Origin: Flavobacteriales bacterium
GTDB lineage: Bacteria > Bacteroidota > Bacteroidia > Flavobacteriales_E > Vicingaceae
Assembly (NCBI GenBank): GCA_020635815.1
Contig: JACJZB010000002.1
Span: forward strand, 186,001 to 250,000
Direction: 5' to 3'
Length of the DNA stretch: 64,000 nucleotides
Within the stretch, counting starts at the first letter, position 1. Every line of letters begins with the position of its first letter. The translations under genes and the position numbers were made by a program. Positions 1 to 8,179 of this stretch are shown one piece after another. The notes beneath the pieces were generated by a model, which made no database searches, was not told the origin of the DNA, and was given only the letters and a program-made list of their open reading frames with translations.

Positions 1-2092
1 CACTCAACAAGCTATCAGCCACAGTCACCGAACGCGAAGCATCCAACACATAAACTGCTTGTCCTTTTTTGTAATGTTCTTCAATTTTAACCGCTGTATG
101 CACTTTAGAGGTTGTTGCTCCACCAATTAATAAAGGAATGGTAAATCCTTCTTTTTCCATTTCTTTGGCAACATTTACCATTTCATCTAACGAAGGCGTA
201 ATTAACCCTGAAAGTCCAATTAAATCTACATTCAGTTCTTTAGCAACTTGTAAAATTTTCTCACAAGGAACCATTACTCCTAAATCGATTACCTCATAAT
301 TGTTACAGCCTAAAACTACTCCAACTATGTTTTTTCCAATGTCGTGAACATCTCCTTTAACAGTTGCCAGCAATACTTTTCCATTTATCCCTCCAGACCT
401 CCCCGAAGGGGAGGCTTCTGAGACATCCTCTCTCTGATTAAGTTCATGCAAAATTGAATTTAAAGTGTTATCTGTGTCTGCTAAAACTTGCTCATTAATG
501 AAACGAACAACTTTAAATCCTTTTTCTTCTAACCACCCTGTTCTTATTGCATCGTTTTCTTTATTTTCTGGTAATTGATGAATTTTACCATCTAACTCAA
601 TTATTAACCTACGTTTCAAACAAACAAAATCAGTAATATATTGCCCAATAATATGTTGCCTTCTAAACTTGAATTCTTCTAGTTTTTTATTTCTTAAAAG
701 TTCCCAAAGTGCTTTTTCAGCTTCTGTTGGGTTTGATTTTTGGATTTTTGCAAATTCTTTTAACTTACCATATAATATTGGATCAGCAGTTCGGAAGCTG
801 TTACCCCCCCCTCCTTCGGAGGGGTTGGGGTGGCTTTTTTTAGCCTCTTCTATATAAGGCAACAAATAAGCAACTGCCTTTTTCATTACCCTTGCCGATT
901 TTACTACTTGAGGTAAAAACATTTTTCCAGAACCGAACAAATCACCAACTACACCCATTCCGTTCATTAAGTATTCTTCAATAACTTGTAATGGCCTATC
1001 AACTATTAGTCTTGCTTCTTCAGCATCTTCTTCAATAAAATCAGCATTACCTTTTACCAGACCATGAGTAATTCTTTCTTGTAAAGAACCTTTACGCCAT
1101 TCTAAATCTAGTTTTTGCTCTTTTACCGTTCCTTTTACATTATCGGCATAATCCAATAAACGCTCTGTGGCATCATCCGTTCTGTCCAACAAAACATCCT
1201 CTACTTTATCCAATAATTCTTTTGGGATATCGCTGTAAACCTCCAACATTTCTGGATTTACAATTCCCATATCCATCCCTTCTTTTATCGCATGATACAA
1301 AAATGCTGAGTGCATTGCCTCACGAACGGTGTTGTTTCCTCTAAACGAAAACGAAGCATTACTTACCCCTCCACTCACATGAGCACCAGGTAAATTCTCT
1401 CTAATCCAACGTGTTGCCAAAAAGAAATCTAAAGCGTTTTTTCTATGTTCATCCATTCCTGTTGCAACAGGAAAAATATTAGGATCGAAAATAATGTCTT
1501 GAGGAGGAAACCCTACTTTATCTACTAAAATTCGATATGATTTTTCACAAATTTCTATTCTTCTTTCATAAGTATCAGCCTGTCCTTGCTCATCAAAAGC
1601 CATCACAATAACAGCTGCTCCATACCTTAAAATGGTTTTAGCTTGAGCAATAAATTGTTCTTCTCCTTCCTTTAAACTAATCGAGTTTACTACACATTTA
1701 CCTTGTGCATTTTTTAATCCAGCTTCGATAATTTCCCATTTGCTGGAATCTATCATTATCGGTACTCGGCAAATATCTGGTTCGGCAGCCACCAACTTTA
1801 AAAAGTTAATCATCGCTTCTTTTCCATCAATCAACCCATCATCCATATTAATATCGATGATTTGAGCTCCTCCTTCTACTTGCTGACGAGCAATACTTAA
1901 TGCCTCTTCAAATTGTTTCTCATTGATTAAACGCAAAAACTTTTTTGATCCCGCCACATTGGTTCGTTCACCAATATTGATAAAATTAACTTCAGGAGTA
2001 ACGATTAATGGTTCTAACCCACTTAGTTTTAAGTAAGGTAAGTCTGTCCATTTGTATTTATAGTCTCCGGTATAATCTGGATGTAAACTCAT
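1..2092 (-). CDS. metH: Methionine synthase, pterin/B12-binding part (MetH2), with in-frame DUF559 insertion; 3' end outside window
   Basis: Second half of cobalamin-dependent methionine synthase: binds methyltetrahydrofolate and B12 and passes the methyl group to the homocysteine domain encoded by the gene just upstream. It starts with ATG at 2092, two bases after that gene's TAA, so the two are translationally linked. Reading the minus frame by hand gives an open frame of 697 codons to the window edge. Order: pterin-binding domain (about 20-290, begins with NIGERTNVAGS), B12 cap helices (about 310-417), a foreign DUF559 nuclease segment (420-568), then the B12 Rossmann domain with GDVHDIGKN, where H583 is the expected cobalt ligand. 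The reactivation domain would lie beyond position 1. Ordinary MetH has only a short linker where the insertion sits. Identification is very sure; whether the insertion leaves the enzyme active is unknown. Confidence 0.93.
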   Translation of the reverse strand, partial: MSLHPDYTGDYKYKWTDLPYLKLSGLEPLIVTPEVNFINIGERTNVAGSKKFLRLINEKQFEEALSIARQQVEGGAQIIDINMDDGLIDGKEAMINFLKLVAAEPDICRVPIMIDSSKWEIIEAGLKNAQGKCVVNSISLKEGEEQFIAQAKTILRYGAAVIVMAFDEQGQADTYERRIEICEKSYRILVDKVGFPPQDIIFDPNIFPVATGMDEHRKNALDFFLATRWIRENLPGAHVSGGVSNASFSFRGNNTVREAMHSAFLYHAIKEGMDMGIVNPEMLEVYSDIPKELLDKVEDVLLDRTDDATERLLDYADNVKGTVKEQKLDLEWRKGSLQERITHGLVKGNADFIEEDAEEARLIVDRPLQVIEEYLMNGMGVVGDLFGSGKMFLPQVVKSARVMKKAVAYLLPYIEEAKKSHPNPSEGGGGNSFRTADPILYGKLKEFAKIQKSNPTEAEKALWELLRNKKLEEFKFRRQHIIGQYITDFVCLKRRLIIELDGKIHQLPENKENDAIRTGWLEEKGFKVVRFINEQVLADTDNTLNSILHELNQREDVSEASPSGRSGGINGKVLLATVKGDVHDIGKNIVGVVLGCNNYEVIDLGVMVPCEKILQVAKELNVDLIGLSGLITPSLDEMVNVAKEMEKEGFTIPLLIGGATTSKVHTAVKIEEHYKKGQAVYVLDASRSVTVADSLLS
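389..833 (-). mobile_element. DUF559 nuclease domain bracketed by inverted GC-rich hairpins, inserted in metH2
   Basis: About 445 bp, in frame with metH2 (residues 420-568). The centre encodes an apparently complete DUF559 (Vsr/PD-(D/E)XK-like) endonuclease domain: AEKALWELLRNKKL, then FRRQHIIGQYITDFVCLKRR, then IIELDGKIH and GFKVVRF. Plausible catalytic positions are E464, H480, D488, E499, D501 and H505. The ends are GC-rich palindromes: 398-414 (CCTCCCCGAAGGGGAGG) and 808-824 (CCCCTCCTTCGGAGGGG). Outside each hairpin lies a C-rich arm, and the two ends are in opposite orientation, as terminal inverted repeats would be. Relatives of these ends recur at 24155, 24470, 25221, 27028, 41614 and 63439. 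That it is or was mobile is inference. Confidence 0.75.
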
Positions 2093-2094
2093 GC

Positions 2095-3084
2095 TTAATT
2101 ATTTTTTGGAGTATAAGTTGAGGCCAAATCGGCAATAGCTTTAATGTGAGCGGGAGTTGTTCCACAACAACCACCGACTATATTTACCAAGCCTTCATCT
2201 AGAAAAACTTTAATTTGTTTAGCCATAAATTCTGGTGATTCATCATAAGCTCCCATTTCGTTGGGTAAACCAGCATTGGGATGAGCACTTACAAAACAAT
2301 TCGACTTTTCTCTAATTGTTTTTAAGTATGGTCGCAAAGCTTCTGCTCCTAAAGCACAGTTCAGGCCAATACTTAATGGTTTAGCATGTTCAACAGAAAT
2401 TACAAATGCTTCAGTATTTTGACCTGAAAGTGTCCTTCCACTTGCATCGGTAATAGTACCAGAAATCATTACTGGCAAATCTGTCCCTTTTTCTAGTTGA
2501 ATTTCATCTATGGCAAACAAAGCTGCTTTTGCATTCAAAGTATCAGTTATGGTTTCTACTAATAGTAAATCGACTCCACCTTCAATTAATCCTTTAGCTT
2601 GTTCTTTAAATGTATCTACCAATTCATCAAAACTTATGTTTCTGAACCCTGGATCATTCACATCGGGAGACATTGAAGCTAACTTTGTTGTTGGTCCCAT
2701 AGAACCAGCTACAAAGCGTGGTTTGTTAGGTTCTTTAGCTGTAAACTCATCTGCAACTTCTCTAGCAATTTTAGCAGCTTGATAATTAATATCATAAACC
2801 GCAGAAGCTAATTCATAATCATCTTGAGCCACCCAAGTCCCACCAAAAGAATTAGTTTCAGCAATATCAGCTCCAGCAGCATAGTATTCTGCATGTATGC
2901 TTTTAATTATATCTGGTCTTGTGATAGAAAGTAAATCATTATTCCCTTTTAAAGAGCAAGAATGATTTTTAAATCGTTCTCCACGAAAATCTTCTTCAGT
3001 TAGTTGATGCCGTTGAATCATAGTTCCCATAGCACCATCTAACACCAAAATTCTTTCTTTTAATATATCTCTAATATTTGCCAT
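2095..3084 (-). CDS. metH: Methionine synthase, homocysteine S-methyltransferase part (MetH1)
   Basis: 329 residues matching the N-terminal module of MetH: a zinc-dependent TIM barrel that moves the methyl group from methylcobalamin to homocysteine. Seen: LDGAMGTMIQ near the start, ETNSFGGT, and the zinc ligands in GLNCALG (about C243) and GGCCGTTP (about residues 306-313). It ends two bases before the start of the pterin/B12 gene, so both subunits should be made from one transcript. MetH split into two polypeptides is familiar in Bacteroidota. The leader carries a SAM-I riboswitch and terminator, so expression should fall when SAM is plentiful. Full length for this module. Confidence 0.95.
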   Translation of the reverse strand: MANIRDILKERILVLDGAMGTMIQRHQLTEEDFRGERFKNHSCSLKGNNDLLSITRPDIIKSIHAEYYAAGADIAETNSFGGTWVAQDDYELASAVYDINYQAAKIAREVADEFTAKEPNKPRFVAGSMGPTTKLASMSPDVNDPGFRNISFDELVDTFKEQAKGLIEGGVDLLLVETITDTLNAKAALFAIDEIQLEKGTDLPVMISGTITDASGRTLSGQNTEAFVISVEHAKPLSIGLNCALGAEALRPYLKTIREKSNCFVSAHPNAGLPNEMGAYDESPEFMAKQIKVFLDEGLVNIVGGCCGTTPAHIKAIADLASTYTPKNN

Positions 3085-3100
3085 AAAACAATTTTTTAAT

Positions 3101-3182
3101 TGTCATGCTCAGCCTGTCGAAGCATAAACAATTAACTATTTACTTAATCCTTAGCCTATAGTTCGACAAGCTCACTATGACA
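3101..3182. repeat. 82-bp imperfect inverted repeat in the metH leader
   Basis: Begins TGTCATGCTCAGCCTGTCGA and ends GTTCGACAAGCTCACTATGACA-like, so the two ends pair across an AT-rich centre. It lies between the riboswitch terminator and the metH1 start. It has the look of a small dispersed repeat; a degraded relative (ttcaacaagctcaaggtaaa) may lie near 62809-62828. It would form a long hairpin in the metH mRNA leader. Confidence 0.6.
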
Positions 3183-3201
3183 AAGGATTACATTTTAGTC
3201 A

Positions 3202-3240
3202 CAAAAAAACCCCTTCTGTTTAAATAAGCAGAAGGGGTTT
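3202..3240 (-). terminator. Intrinsic terminator, expression platform of the SAM riboswitch
   Basis: On the minus strand AAACCCCTTCTG pairs with CAGAAGGGGTTT around a short loop and is followed by a T run. It lies directly downstream of the riboswitch P1 stem and upstream of metH1, as expected for SAM-induced premature termination. Confidence 0.85.
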
Positions 3241-3254
3241 ACTATATTTTTCTA

Positions 3255-3377
3255 CTTATCTTCCCCGATATTCATCGGGATAGGATTTAGCACCGGTTTT
3301 CCAATTCCGACCTATCGGAACTTATAGTTGGTTGCCAAAGCTTCACAGGGCCTAATCCCTCCACTTTTCTTGATAAG
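3255..3377 (-). ncRNA. SAM-I (S-box) riboswitch controlling metH
   Basis: The minus strand reads CTTATCAAGAAAAGTGGAGG, then a GGCCCTGTGAAGC/TTTGGCAACC core, a P3 hairpin around TTCCGATAGGTCGGAA, GGTGCTAAATCC, a P4 hairpin (CCCGATGAATATCGGG) and the closing GATAAG. CTTATC (3372-3377) and GATAAG (3255-3260) form P1. These are the conserved S-box elements in the right order. The terminator at 3202-3240 and the methionine synthase genes downstream agree with SAM feedback control. An Rfam covariance search (RF00162) would confirm it. Confidence 0.93.
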
Positions 3378-3420
3378 CACGGAGTCCGTGCAGACAATTT
3401 TTATTTTAAAGAACAAAAAG

Positions 3421-3428
3421 CAAAAGTA
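3421..3428 (-). promoter_or_regulatory. Candidate bacteroidetal -7 box for the metH leader
   Basis: The minus strand reads TACTTTTG, matching the TAnnTTTG consensus of Bacteroidota primary sigma promoters. It lies about 43 bases upstream of the riboswitch P1 stem. The upstream TTG is at a shorter spacing than usual, so this is tentative. Confidence 0.35.
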
Positions 3429-3535
3429 TTTACACTTTTATCAATATCCTAATAAAATTCGGAAATTATACCTTAAATTAAGTCTTATCCAAATTTTATT
3501 CTTGACTGTATGTTGGTAGGAATCCAAGAAAATTC

Positions 3536-4996
3536 TTAAAATTCAGCATTTTTAGGAGTTCTCGGAAAAGGAATTACATCTCTAATGTTAGTCATACCTG
3601 TTACAAATAACATTAAACGTTCAAACCCTAGTCCAAAACCAGCATGAGGAACTGTTCCAAATTTACGTGTATCTAAATACCACCAAACATGTTCTTCAGG
3701 AATACTAAAGTCAGCAATTTTTTGTTTTAACACATCTAAACGTTCCTCTCTTTGCGACCCTCCAACAATTTCTCCAATACCAGGGAACAAAATATCCATT
3801 GCGGCAACAGTTTTTCCTACTTCCATTCCTGGTTTTGGTTCTGGCAGTTCATCATCTTGACGCATATAAAATGCCTTTATGTTTGCTGGGTAATTAGTTA
3901 AAATAACAGGCTTTTTAAATTCCTTTTCAACCAAGTATCTCTCATGTTCCGATTGCAAATCTGCACCCCAACCTTCAATTTTATATTGGAATTTCCCTTT
4001 TTTATTTGGCTTACAATTTCTTAAAATATCAATGGCATCAGTATAAGTCAACCTCACAAAATCATTATCTGCAACAAACTTTAATTTTTCAATCAATTCC
4101 ATTGACTGTTCATTTTGTGGTTTCCCTTTTTCTTCTTCTTTTAAACGGTTGCTTAAAAACTCCAAATCTTCTTTACAGTTGTCTAAAGCATATTGAACAC
4201 AATATTTTAACATCTCTTCGGCTAAATCCATGTTGTCATTCAAGTCGTTAAATGCAACTTCTGGTTCTATCATCCAAAACTCAGCTAAATGGCGTGTAGT
4301 ATTTGAGTTTTCAGCCCTAAAAGTTGGTCCAAACGTATAAACTTGACCTAAAGCCAGAGCTGCTAATTCAGCTTCTAACTGACCAGAAACAGTAAGATTA
4401 GCCTCTTTACCAAAAAAGTCTTGCTTTACATCAATTTTTCCATCTTCCGTTTTTGGGACATTATCTAAATCTAAGGTAGTTACCCTAAACATTTCTCCTG
4501 CTCCCTCAGCATCAGAACCGGTAATAATTGGTGTATGGATGTTATAAAATCCTTTCTCGTTAAAGAATTTATGCACCGCAAAAATCATGTTGTGGCGTAT
4601 TCTAGAAATTGCACTAAATGTATTTGTTCTAAAACGCAAATGAGCATTTTCTCTTAAAAACTCTAAAGAGTGTTTTTTAGGTTGTAAAGGATATTCATCA
4701 GGATGAGCATCACCTATTACTTCAAATGATTTTACAACAATTTCTATATCCTGTCCTTTTCCTTGTGATGCTACAACTTCTCCCTTAATGGCTATTGCGG
4801 CTCCAGTTGTAATTCTTTTTAATTGACTTTCATCTTCTTTTTCAAAATCAACAACTGCTTGAATATTATTTATAGTTGAACCGTCATTTAAAGCAATAAA
4901 ACGATTACTTCTAAATGTTCTTACCCATCCTTTTACCAAAACTTCTTCGCTAATTTTTGCTGAAGTTAACAATTCACTAATTTTGATTCTCTTCAT
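3536..4996 (-). CDS. asnS: Asparaginyl-tRNA synthetase
   Basis: 486 residues, the usual length for bacterial AsnRS; it charges tRNA-Asn with asparagine. An N-terminal OB-fold anticodon-binding domain (about 15-105, VLVKGWVRTFRSNRF) is followed by the class II catalytic core. Motif 2 appears as FRAENSNTTRHLAEFWMIEPE-like sequence split around R-H-L-A-E, and motif 3 as GFGLGFERLMLFVTG near the C-terminus. The FWMIEPE form rather than the AspRS version favours Asn specificity. ATG at 4996 immediately precedes MKRIKISELL. It is a single-gene unit; the 236 bases upstream are very AT-rich and hold the divergent start of the secreted protein at 5233. Confidence 0.96.
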   Translation of the reverse strand: MKRIKISELLTSAKISEEVLVKGWVRTFRSNRFIALNDGSTINNIQAVVDFEKEDESQLKRITTGAAIAIKGEVVASQGKGQDIEIVVKSFEVIGDAHPDEYPLQPKKHSLEFLRENAHLRFRTNTFSAISRIRHNMIFAVHKFFNEKGFYNIHTPIITGSDAEGAGEMFRVTTLDLDNVPKTEDGKIDVKQDFFGKEANLTVSGQLEAELAALALGQVYTFGPTFRAENSNTTRHLAEFWMIEPEVAFNDLNDNMDLAEEMLKYCVQYALDNCKEDLEFLSNRLKEEEKGKPQNEQSMELIEKLKFVADNDFVRLTYTDAIDILRNCKPNKKGKFQYKIEGWGADLQSEHERYLVEKEFKKPVILTNYPANIKAFYMRQDDELPEPKPGMEVGKTVAAMDILFPGIGEIVGGSQREERLDVLKQKIADFSIPEEHVWWYLDTRKFGTVPHAGFGLGFERLMLFVTGMTNIRDVIPFPRTPKNAEF

Positions 4997-5232
4997 TTTG
5001 CCAATACAATTAATTTACAGCGAAATTAATTTTTTTACGTTAAGATTATAAATTATTTTGATATAAGCATATATCTTTTTACTTTTAAACAAAATAATTG
5101 CACTATTAATTATTTAACAATATCGATTAATTAAGTTTTATTACTGATAAAACTTGAAAAAAATTTTTAATATTTTAAATAAAACTTTAATATTGCAGAC
5201 TAAACTAAACCTATAATAGTATTTTTATAGCA

Positions 5233-6018
5233 ATGAAACGAATTTTAACCATACTACTTGTTACTCTATTTGCATTTCAAGTTAATGCTGGAGTAATAGT
5301 TTTAGAAGGACATTACCAAGGTAAAAACCTTTATGTACAAAACCCATTTGCTGGTAGCGGTGTAGGTTTCTGTACTTTCGAAGTAACCATTAATGGTGAA
5401 GTAACTACTGACGAGGTTAACTCTAGTGCTTTTGAAATTGACTTTGCTAATTTTCAACTTAAAGTTGGAGACCCTGTAATTGTTAAGATTAAGCATAAAG
5501 ATGATTGCAAGCCAAAGGTTTTAAACCCAGAGGTATTAAAGCCAAAAAGTACTTTCGAAATTGTTTCCATGGATGTTTCTAAGGAAGGTAACTTTACTTG
5601 GGTAACTAAAAATGAAACTGGGAAATTAGCTTACATTATTGAGCAATACAGATGGAACAAATGGATTAAAGTTGGTGAAGTTGACGGAATTGGTTCTACT
5701 GAAGATAACAAATACGAATTTAAAATTACTCCTCACTCAGGAGAAAATAAATTTAGAGTTAAGCAAGTGGATTACTCTAGTAAACCTAGATATTCTCAAG
5801 CTTCTAGATATATTTCTTCAACTGGAGAAGTTACTTTTAGCCCAATTAAAGCTAAAGACTTTGTAAACTTTACTGGAGAAACTTTATTTGAAGTATATGA
5901 CAGTTTTGGTAACATTGTTAAAAAAGGATTTGGAGAAAAAGTTGATGTAACTAACCTTAAAAAAGGTATCTACTACTTAAACTACGATAACAAAACTGAT
6001 ACTTTTGTAAAAAAATAA
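5233..6018 (+). CDS. Secreted protein with T9SS-like C-terminal tail
   Basis: 261 residues with a clear signal peptide (MKRILTILLVTLFAFQVNAG). The middle (about 115-195) looks like a fibronectin-III-type beta domain (WVTKNETGKLAYIIEQYRW, ending NKFRVKQVDYSSKPRYS). The C-terminal 65 residues (FEVYDSFGNIVKKG, then LKKGIYYLNYDN) resemble a type A T9SS sorting domain, although the usual YPNP box is missing. It is probably exported and perhaps surface-anchored; no enzymatic motif is seen. It has its own terminator downstream. Confidence 0.75.
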   Translation: MKRILTILLVTLFAFQVNAGVIVLEGHYQGKNLYVQNPFAGSGVGFCTFEVTINGEVTTDEVNSSAFEIDFANFQLKVGDPVIVKIKHKDDCKPKVLNPEVLKPKSTFEIVSMDVSKEGNFTWVTKNETGKLAYIIEQYRWNKWIKVGEVDGIGSTEDNKYEFKITPHSGENKFRVKQVDYSSKPRYSQASRYISSTGEVTFSPIKAKDFVNFTGETLFEVYDSFGNIVKKGFGEKVDVTNLKKGIYYLNYDNKTDTFVKK

Positions 6019-6040
6019 TATTGAATTAAATTCAAGTTAA

Positions 6041-6068
6041 AGTCCCGCTAAAACGGGACTTTTTTTTA
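6041..6068 (+). terminator. Intrinsic terminator after the secreted protein gene
   Basis: AGTCCCG-CTAAAA-CGGGACT stem-loop followed by a run of eight Ts, starting 22 bases after the stop codon at 6018. Confidence 0.9.
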
Positions 6069-6081
6069 TACCTAATTTATT

Positions 6082-6483
6082 ATGAATAAGATTGAACACT
6101 TAGGAATTGCTGTTAAGGATTTGGAAGCTGCTAATACTATTTATGCTAAATTATTTAACCAACAGCCATACAAAACAGAAGTGGTAGAAAGCGAAGGGGT
6201 GTCAACTTCATTTTTTAAAGTAGGCGAAAATAAAATTGAATTACTTGAAGCAACGAATCCTGATAGTGCCATCGCTAAATTTATTGAGAAAAAAGGCGAG
6301 GGAATTCATCATGTTGCTTTTGATGTAGAAGATATTTACGCAGAAATGGAAAGATTGAGAAAAGAAGGCTTTACCATTTTAAATGAAACTCCAAAAAAAG
6401 GAGCTGACAACAAATTAGTTTGTTTTATTCATCCTAAAAGCACGAATGGAGTTCTAATTGAACTTTGCCAAGAAATTAAGTAA
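6082..6483 (+). CDS. mce: Methylmalonyl-CoA epimerase
   Basis: 133 residues of the glyoxalase/VOC fold, the standard length for this epimerase, which interconverts (S)- and (R)-methylmalonyl-CoA in the propionate/succinate route. Seen: IEHLGIAVKDLEAAN at the start with the first metal His, GEGIHHVAFDVEDI in the middle, and NGVLIELCQ at the end with the metal Glu. It reads towards the class II aldolase gene, and the two stop codons overlap by 30 bp tail to tail. Confidence 0.93.
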   Translation: MNKIEHLGIAVKDLEAANTIYAKLFNQQPYKTEVVESEGVSTSFFKVGENKIELLEATNPDSAIAKFIEKKGEGIHHVAFDVEDIYAEMERLRKEGFTILNETPKKGADNKLVCFIHPKSTNGVLIELCQEIK

Positions 6484-7071
6484 GACCTCACCAGCCTCGT
6501 TTAAATCTGTTCCAAATGAGATAATTCCTTCATCGTGGCCAGCCATTACTATTATTTTTTCTTCTTTAACCTTTGTTTCTTTAAATAAACGAAAAATTTC
6601 ATTCGCCATCTCTGGCGTACCATAAGGAACTTCCTTTTTTGTAGTGGGTACTTTATCCATCAACAAATTCCATAATTTTGGGTTATGAATGTGAATAATG
6701 GCTTTAATTGAACTATCTGCTTCATAAACCGCCGCATGGGTCATCGATTCGGAAGAAGCTTTTATTTCGCCTTTACAAGTAACACTATTTGCTTGAATAT
6801 TATAATCAGTAACTAAAGTAAAATCTTTGGGTTGAATAGGATAAACATCACCCGTTTGTGTTCCAGAAATTAAAAACCCCTCATTGGTTTTAACACTTAT
6901 ATTTCCATACCCAATATTAATTTCAGCATAATGCCCGATTTGTTTCAGTTCGTGCATTTTATCCCTCCATTCCATTAATTGATTAGGAACAGTTACTTTT
7001 AAAGGCTCATTAATCCAGTTAATGTTATATTTAATATAACCTTCATCTATAAAATTATTCTGATTGCTCAT
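6454..7071 (-). CDS. Class II aldolase/adducin family protein, in operon with mtnA
   Basis: 205 residues from the ATG at 7071, one base after the mtnA stop; an alternative start at 7131 overlaps mtnA and adds 20 residues of frame-shadow, so the shorter start is chosen. Zinc aldolase features are seen: GNISVK, SSESMTHAAVYEAD, HIHNPKLW with the HxH pair, and a third His in GHDEGIISFG. Relatives include MtnB (methylthioribulose-1-P dehydratase), fuculose-P aldolase and 5-deoxyribulose-1-P aldolase. With MtnA next door the substrate is probably a 5-substituted ribulose-1-phosphate. No mtnD, mtnW or mtnE is nearby, which makes aldol cleavage at least as likely as the dehydratase reaction. Confidence 0.85.
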   Translation of the reverse strand: MSNQNNFIDEGYIKYNINWINEPLKVTVPNQLMEWRDKMHELKQIGHYAEINIGYGNISVKTNEGFLISGTQTGDVYPIQPKDFTLVTDYNIQANSVTCKGEIKASSESMTHAAVYEADSSIKAIIHIHNPKLWNLLMDKVPTTKKEVPYGTPEMANEIFRLFKETKVKEEKIIVMAGHDEGIISFGTDLNEAGEVLLNFLAKFN

Positions 7072-7072
7072 C

Positions 7073-8179
7073 TTAAAATTTTTCTGGAAACAATTGTTGA
7101 ATACCTTTTTCTGAAGCTTCGCAAATACCACGTTCAGTAATTAATCCTGTAACATATTTAGCCGGTGTAACATCAAAGCCATAATTAGCAGCTGGAGTAG
7201 TTTCTGGGCAAATTAAAATAGATTTAATTTCTCCATCTACTTTCCCTTGAATATATTTAACTTCATTTTCATCTCGAGTTTCTATTGGGATGTTTTTTAC
7301 TCCATCAATCATATCAAAATCTAAAGTAGAAGAAGGTAATCCAACATAAAAAGGTACATTATTATCATGTGCAGCTAAAGCTTTTAAATAAGTCCCTATT
7401 TTATTTGCTACATCACCATTACGAGTTGTTCTGTCTGTTCCAACAATTACCATATCAACCATGCCGTGTTGCATTAAATGACCTCCCGTATTATCATTAA
7501 TCAACGTATGCGGAACACCTTGCTGATTTAATTCAAAAGCAGTTAAGTTTGCTCCTTGATTTCTTGGTCTTGTTTCATCCACCCAAACGTGTACATCTAT
7601 CCCTGCTTGTTGTGCCTGATAAATTGGAGAAGTAGCTGTTCCCCAATCTATTGTTGCTAACCAACCTGCATTACAATGGGTTAATATATTTACGCGTTCA
7701 CCATTTTTCCTTTTAGAAATTTCTTGAATTAACTTTAAACCATGCTGACCGATATTAAAGCAAATATCAATGTCTTCTTGCTTGATTTCGTGAGCTCTTT
7801 TTAAGGCTGCAACAATCTTATCATCAACATCAGAAATAGTATTTAGCGTTAATTGCATTTCGTTAATTGCCCATGCTAAATTAACAGCAGTTGGTCTTGT
7901 TGCATTTAACTTCTCTGCAACTTGTTTTAAATACTCATTTGGATTAGCTTGTGATTTTGCTTCTAAACAACCCAAATACATTCCATACGCTGCTGTAACA
8001 CCAATTAATGGTGCTCCTCTCACTACCATTTCTTTAATTGCATAAGCAGCTTCATCAGTAGTAGCAATATCAAACACTTCCACTTTGTGCGGAAAATAAC
8101 GTTGGTCGAAAACTTGAATTAATTTATCGTTGTTTTCGTTTACCCAAATTGTATGATGATGTTTTCCGTTAATGTTCAT
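7073..8179 (-). CDS. mtnA: S-methyl-5-thioribose-1-phosphate isomerase (MtnA family)
   Basis: 368 residues of the aldose-ketose isomerase branch of the eIF2B-alpha family. It converts 5-methylthioribose-1-P, or the related 5-deoxyribose-1-P, to the ribulose form. Seen: VRGAPLIGVTAAYG, the catalytic Cys in LTHCNAGWLAT, and the catalytic Asp in VGTDRTTRNGDVANKIGT. Its start overlaps the end of the HAD phosphatase gene by 11 bp and its stop is followed after one base by the class II aldolase, so the three genes form a tight operon. Confidence 0.93.
   Translation of the reverse strand: MNINGKHHHTIWVNENNDKLIQVFDQRYFPHKVEVFDIATTDEAAYAIKEMVVRGAPLIGVTAAYGMYLGCLEAKSQANPNEYLKQVAEKLNATRPTAVNLAWAINEMQLTLNTISDVDDKIVAALKRAHEIKQEDIDICFNIGQHGLKLIQEISKRKNGERVNILTHCNAGWLATIDWGTATSPIYQAQQAGIDVHVWVDETRPRNQGANLTAFELNQQGVPHTLINDNTGGHLMQHGMVDMVIVGTDRTTRNGDVANKIGTYLKALAAHDNNVPFYVGLPSSTLDFDMIDGVKNIPIETRDENEVKYIQGKVDGEIKSILICPETTPAANYGFDVTPAKYVTGLITERGICEASEKGIQQLFPEKF

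Noticed and set aside
389..833. Intein in metH2
   Set aside because: No N-terminal Cys/Ser block A or C-terminal His-Asn block is seen at the junctions; the edges are SHPNPSEGG and SPSGRSGG, and the core is a DUF559 nuclease without splicing domains.
669..857. 62-residue plus-strand ORF over the DUF559 insertion
   Set aside because: Antisense shadow of the metH2 frame; its protein has no recognisable features, while the minus frame encodes a known domain.
3255..3300. CCCGATGAATATCGGG as a separate dispersed palindrome
   Set aside because: It occupies the P4 position of the SAM-I riboswitch and is explained by it.
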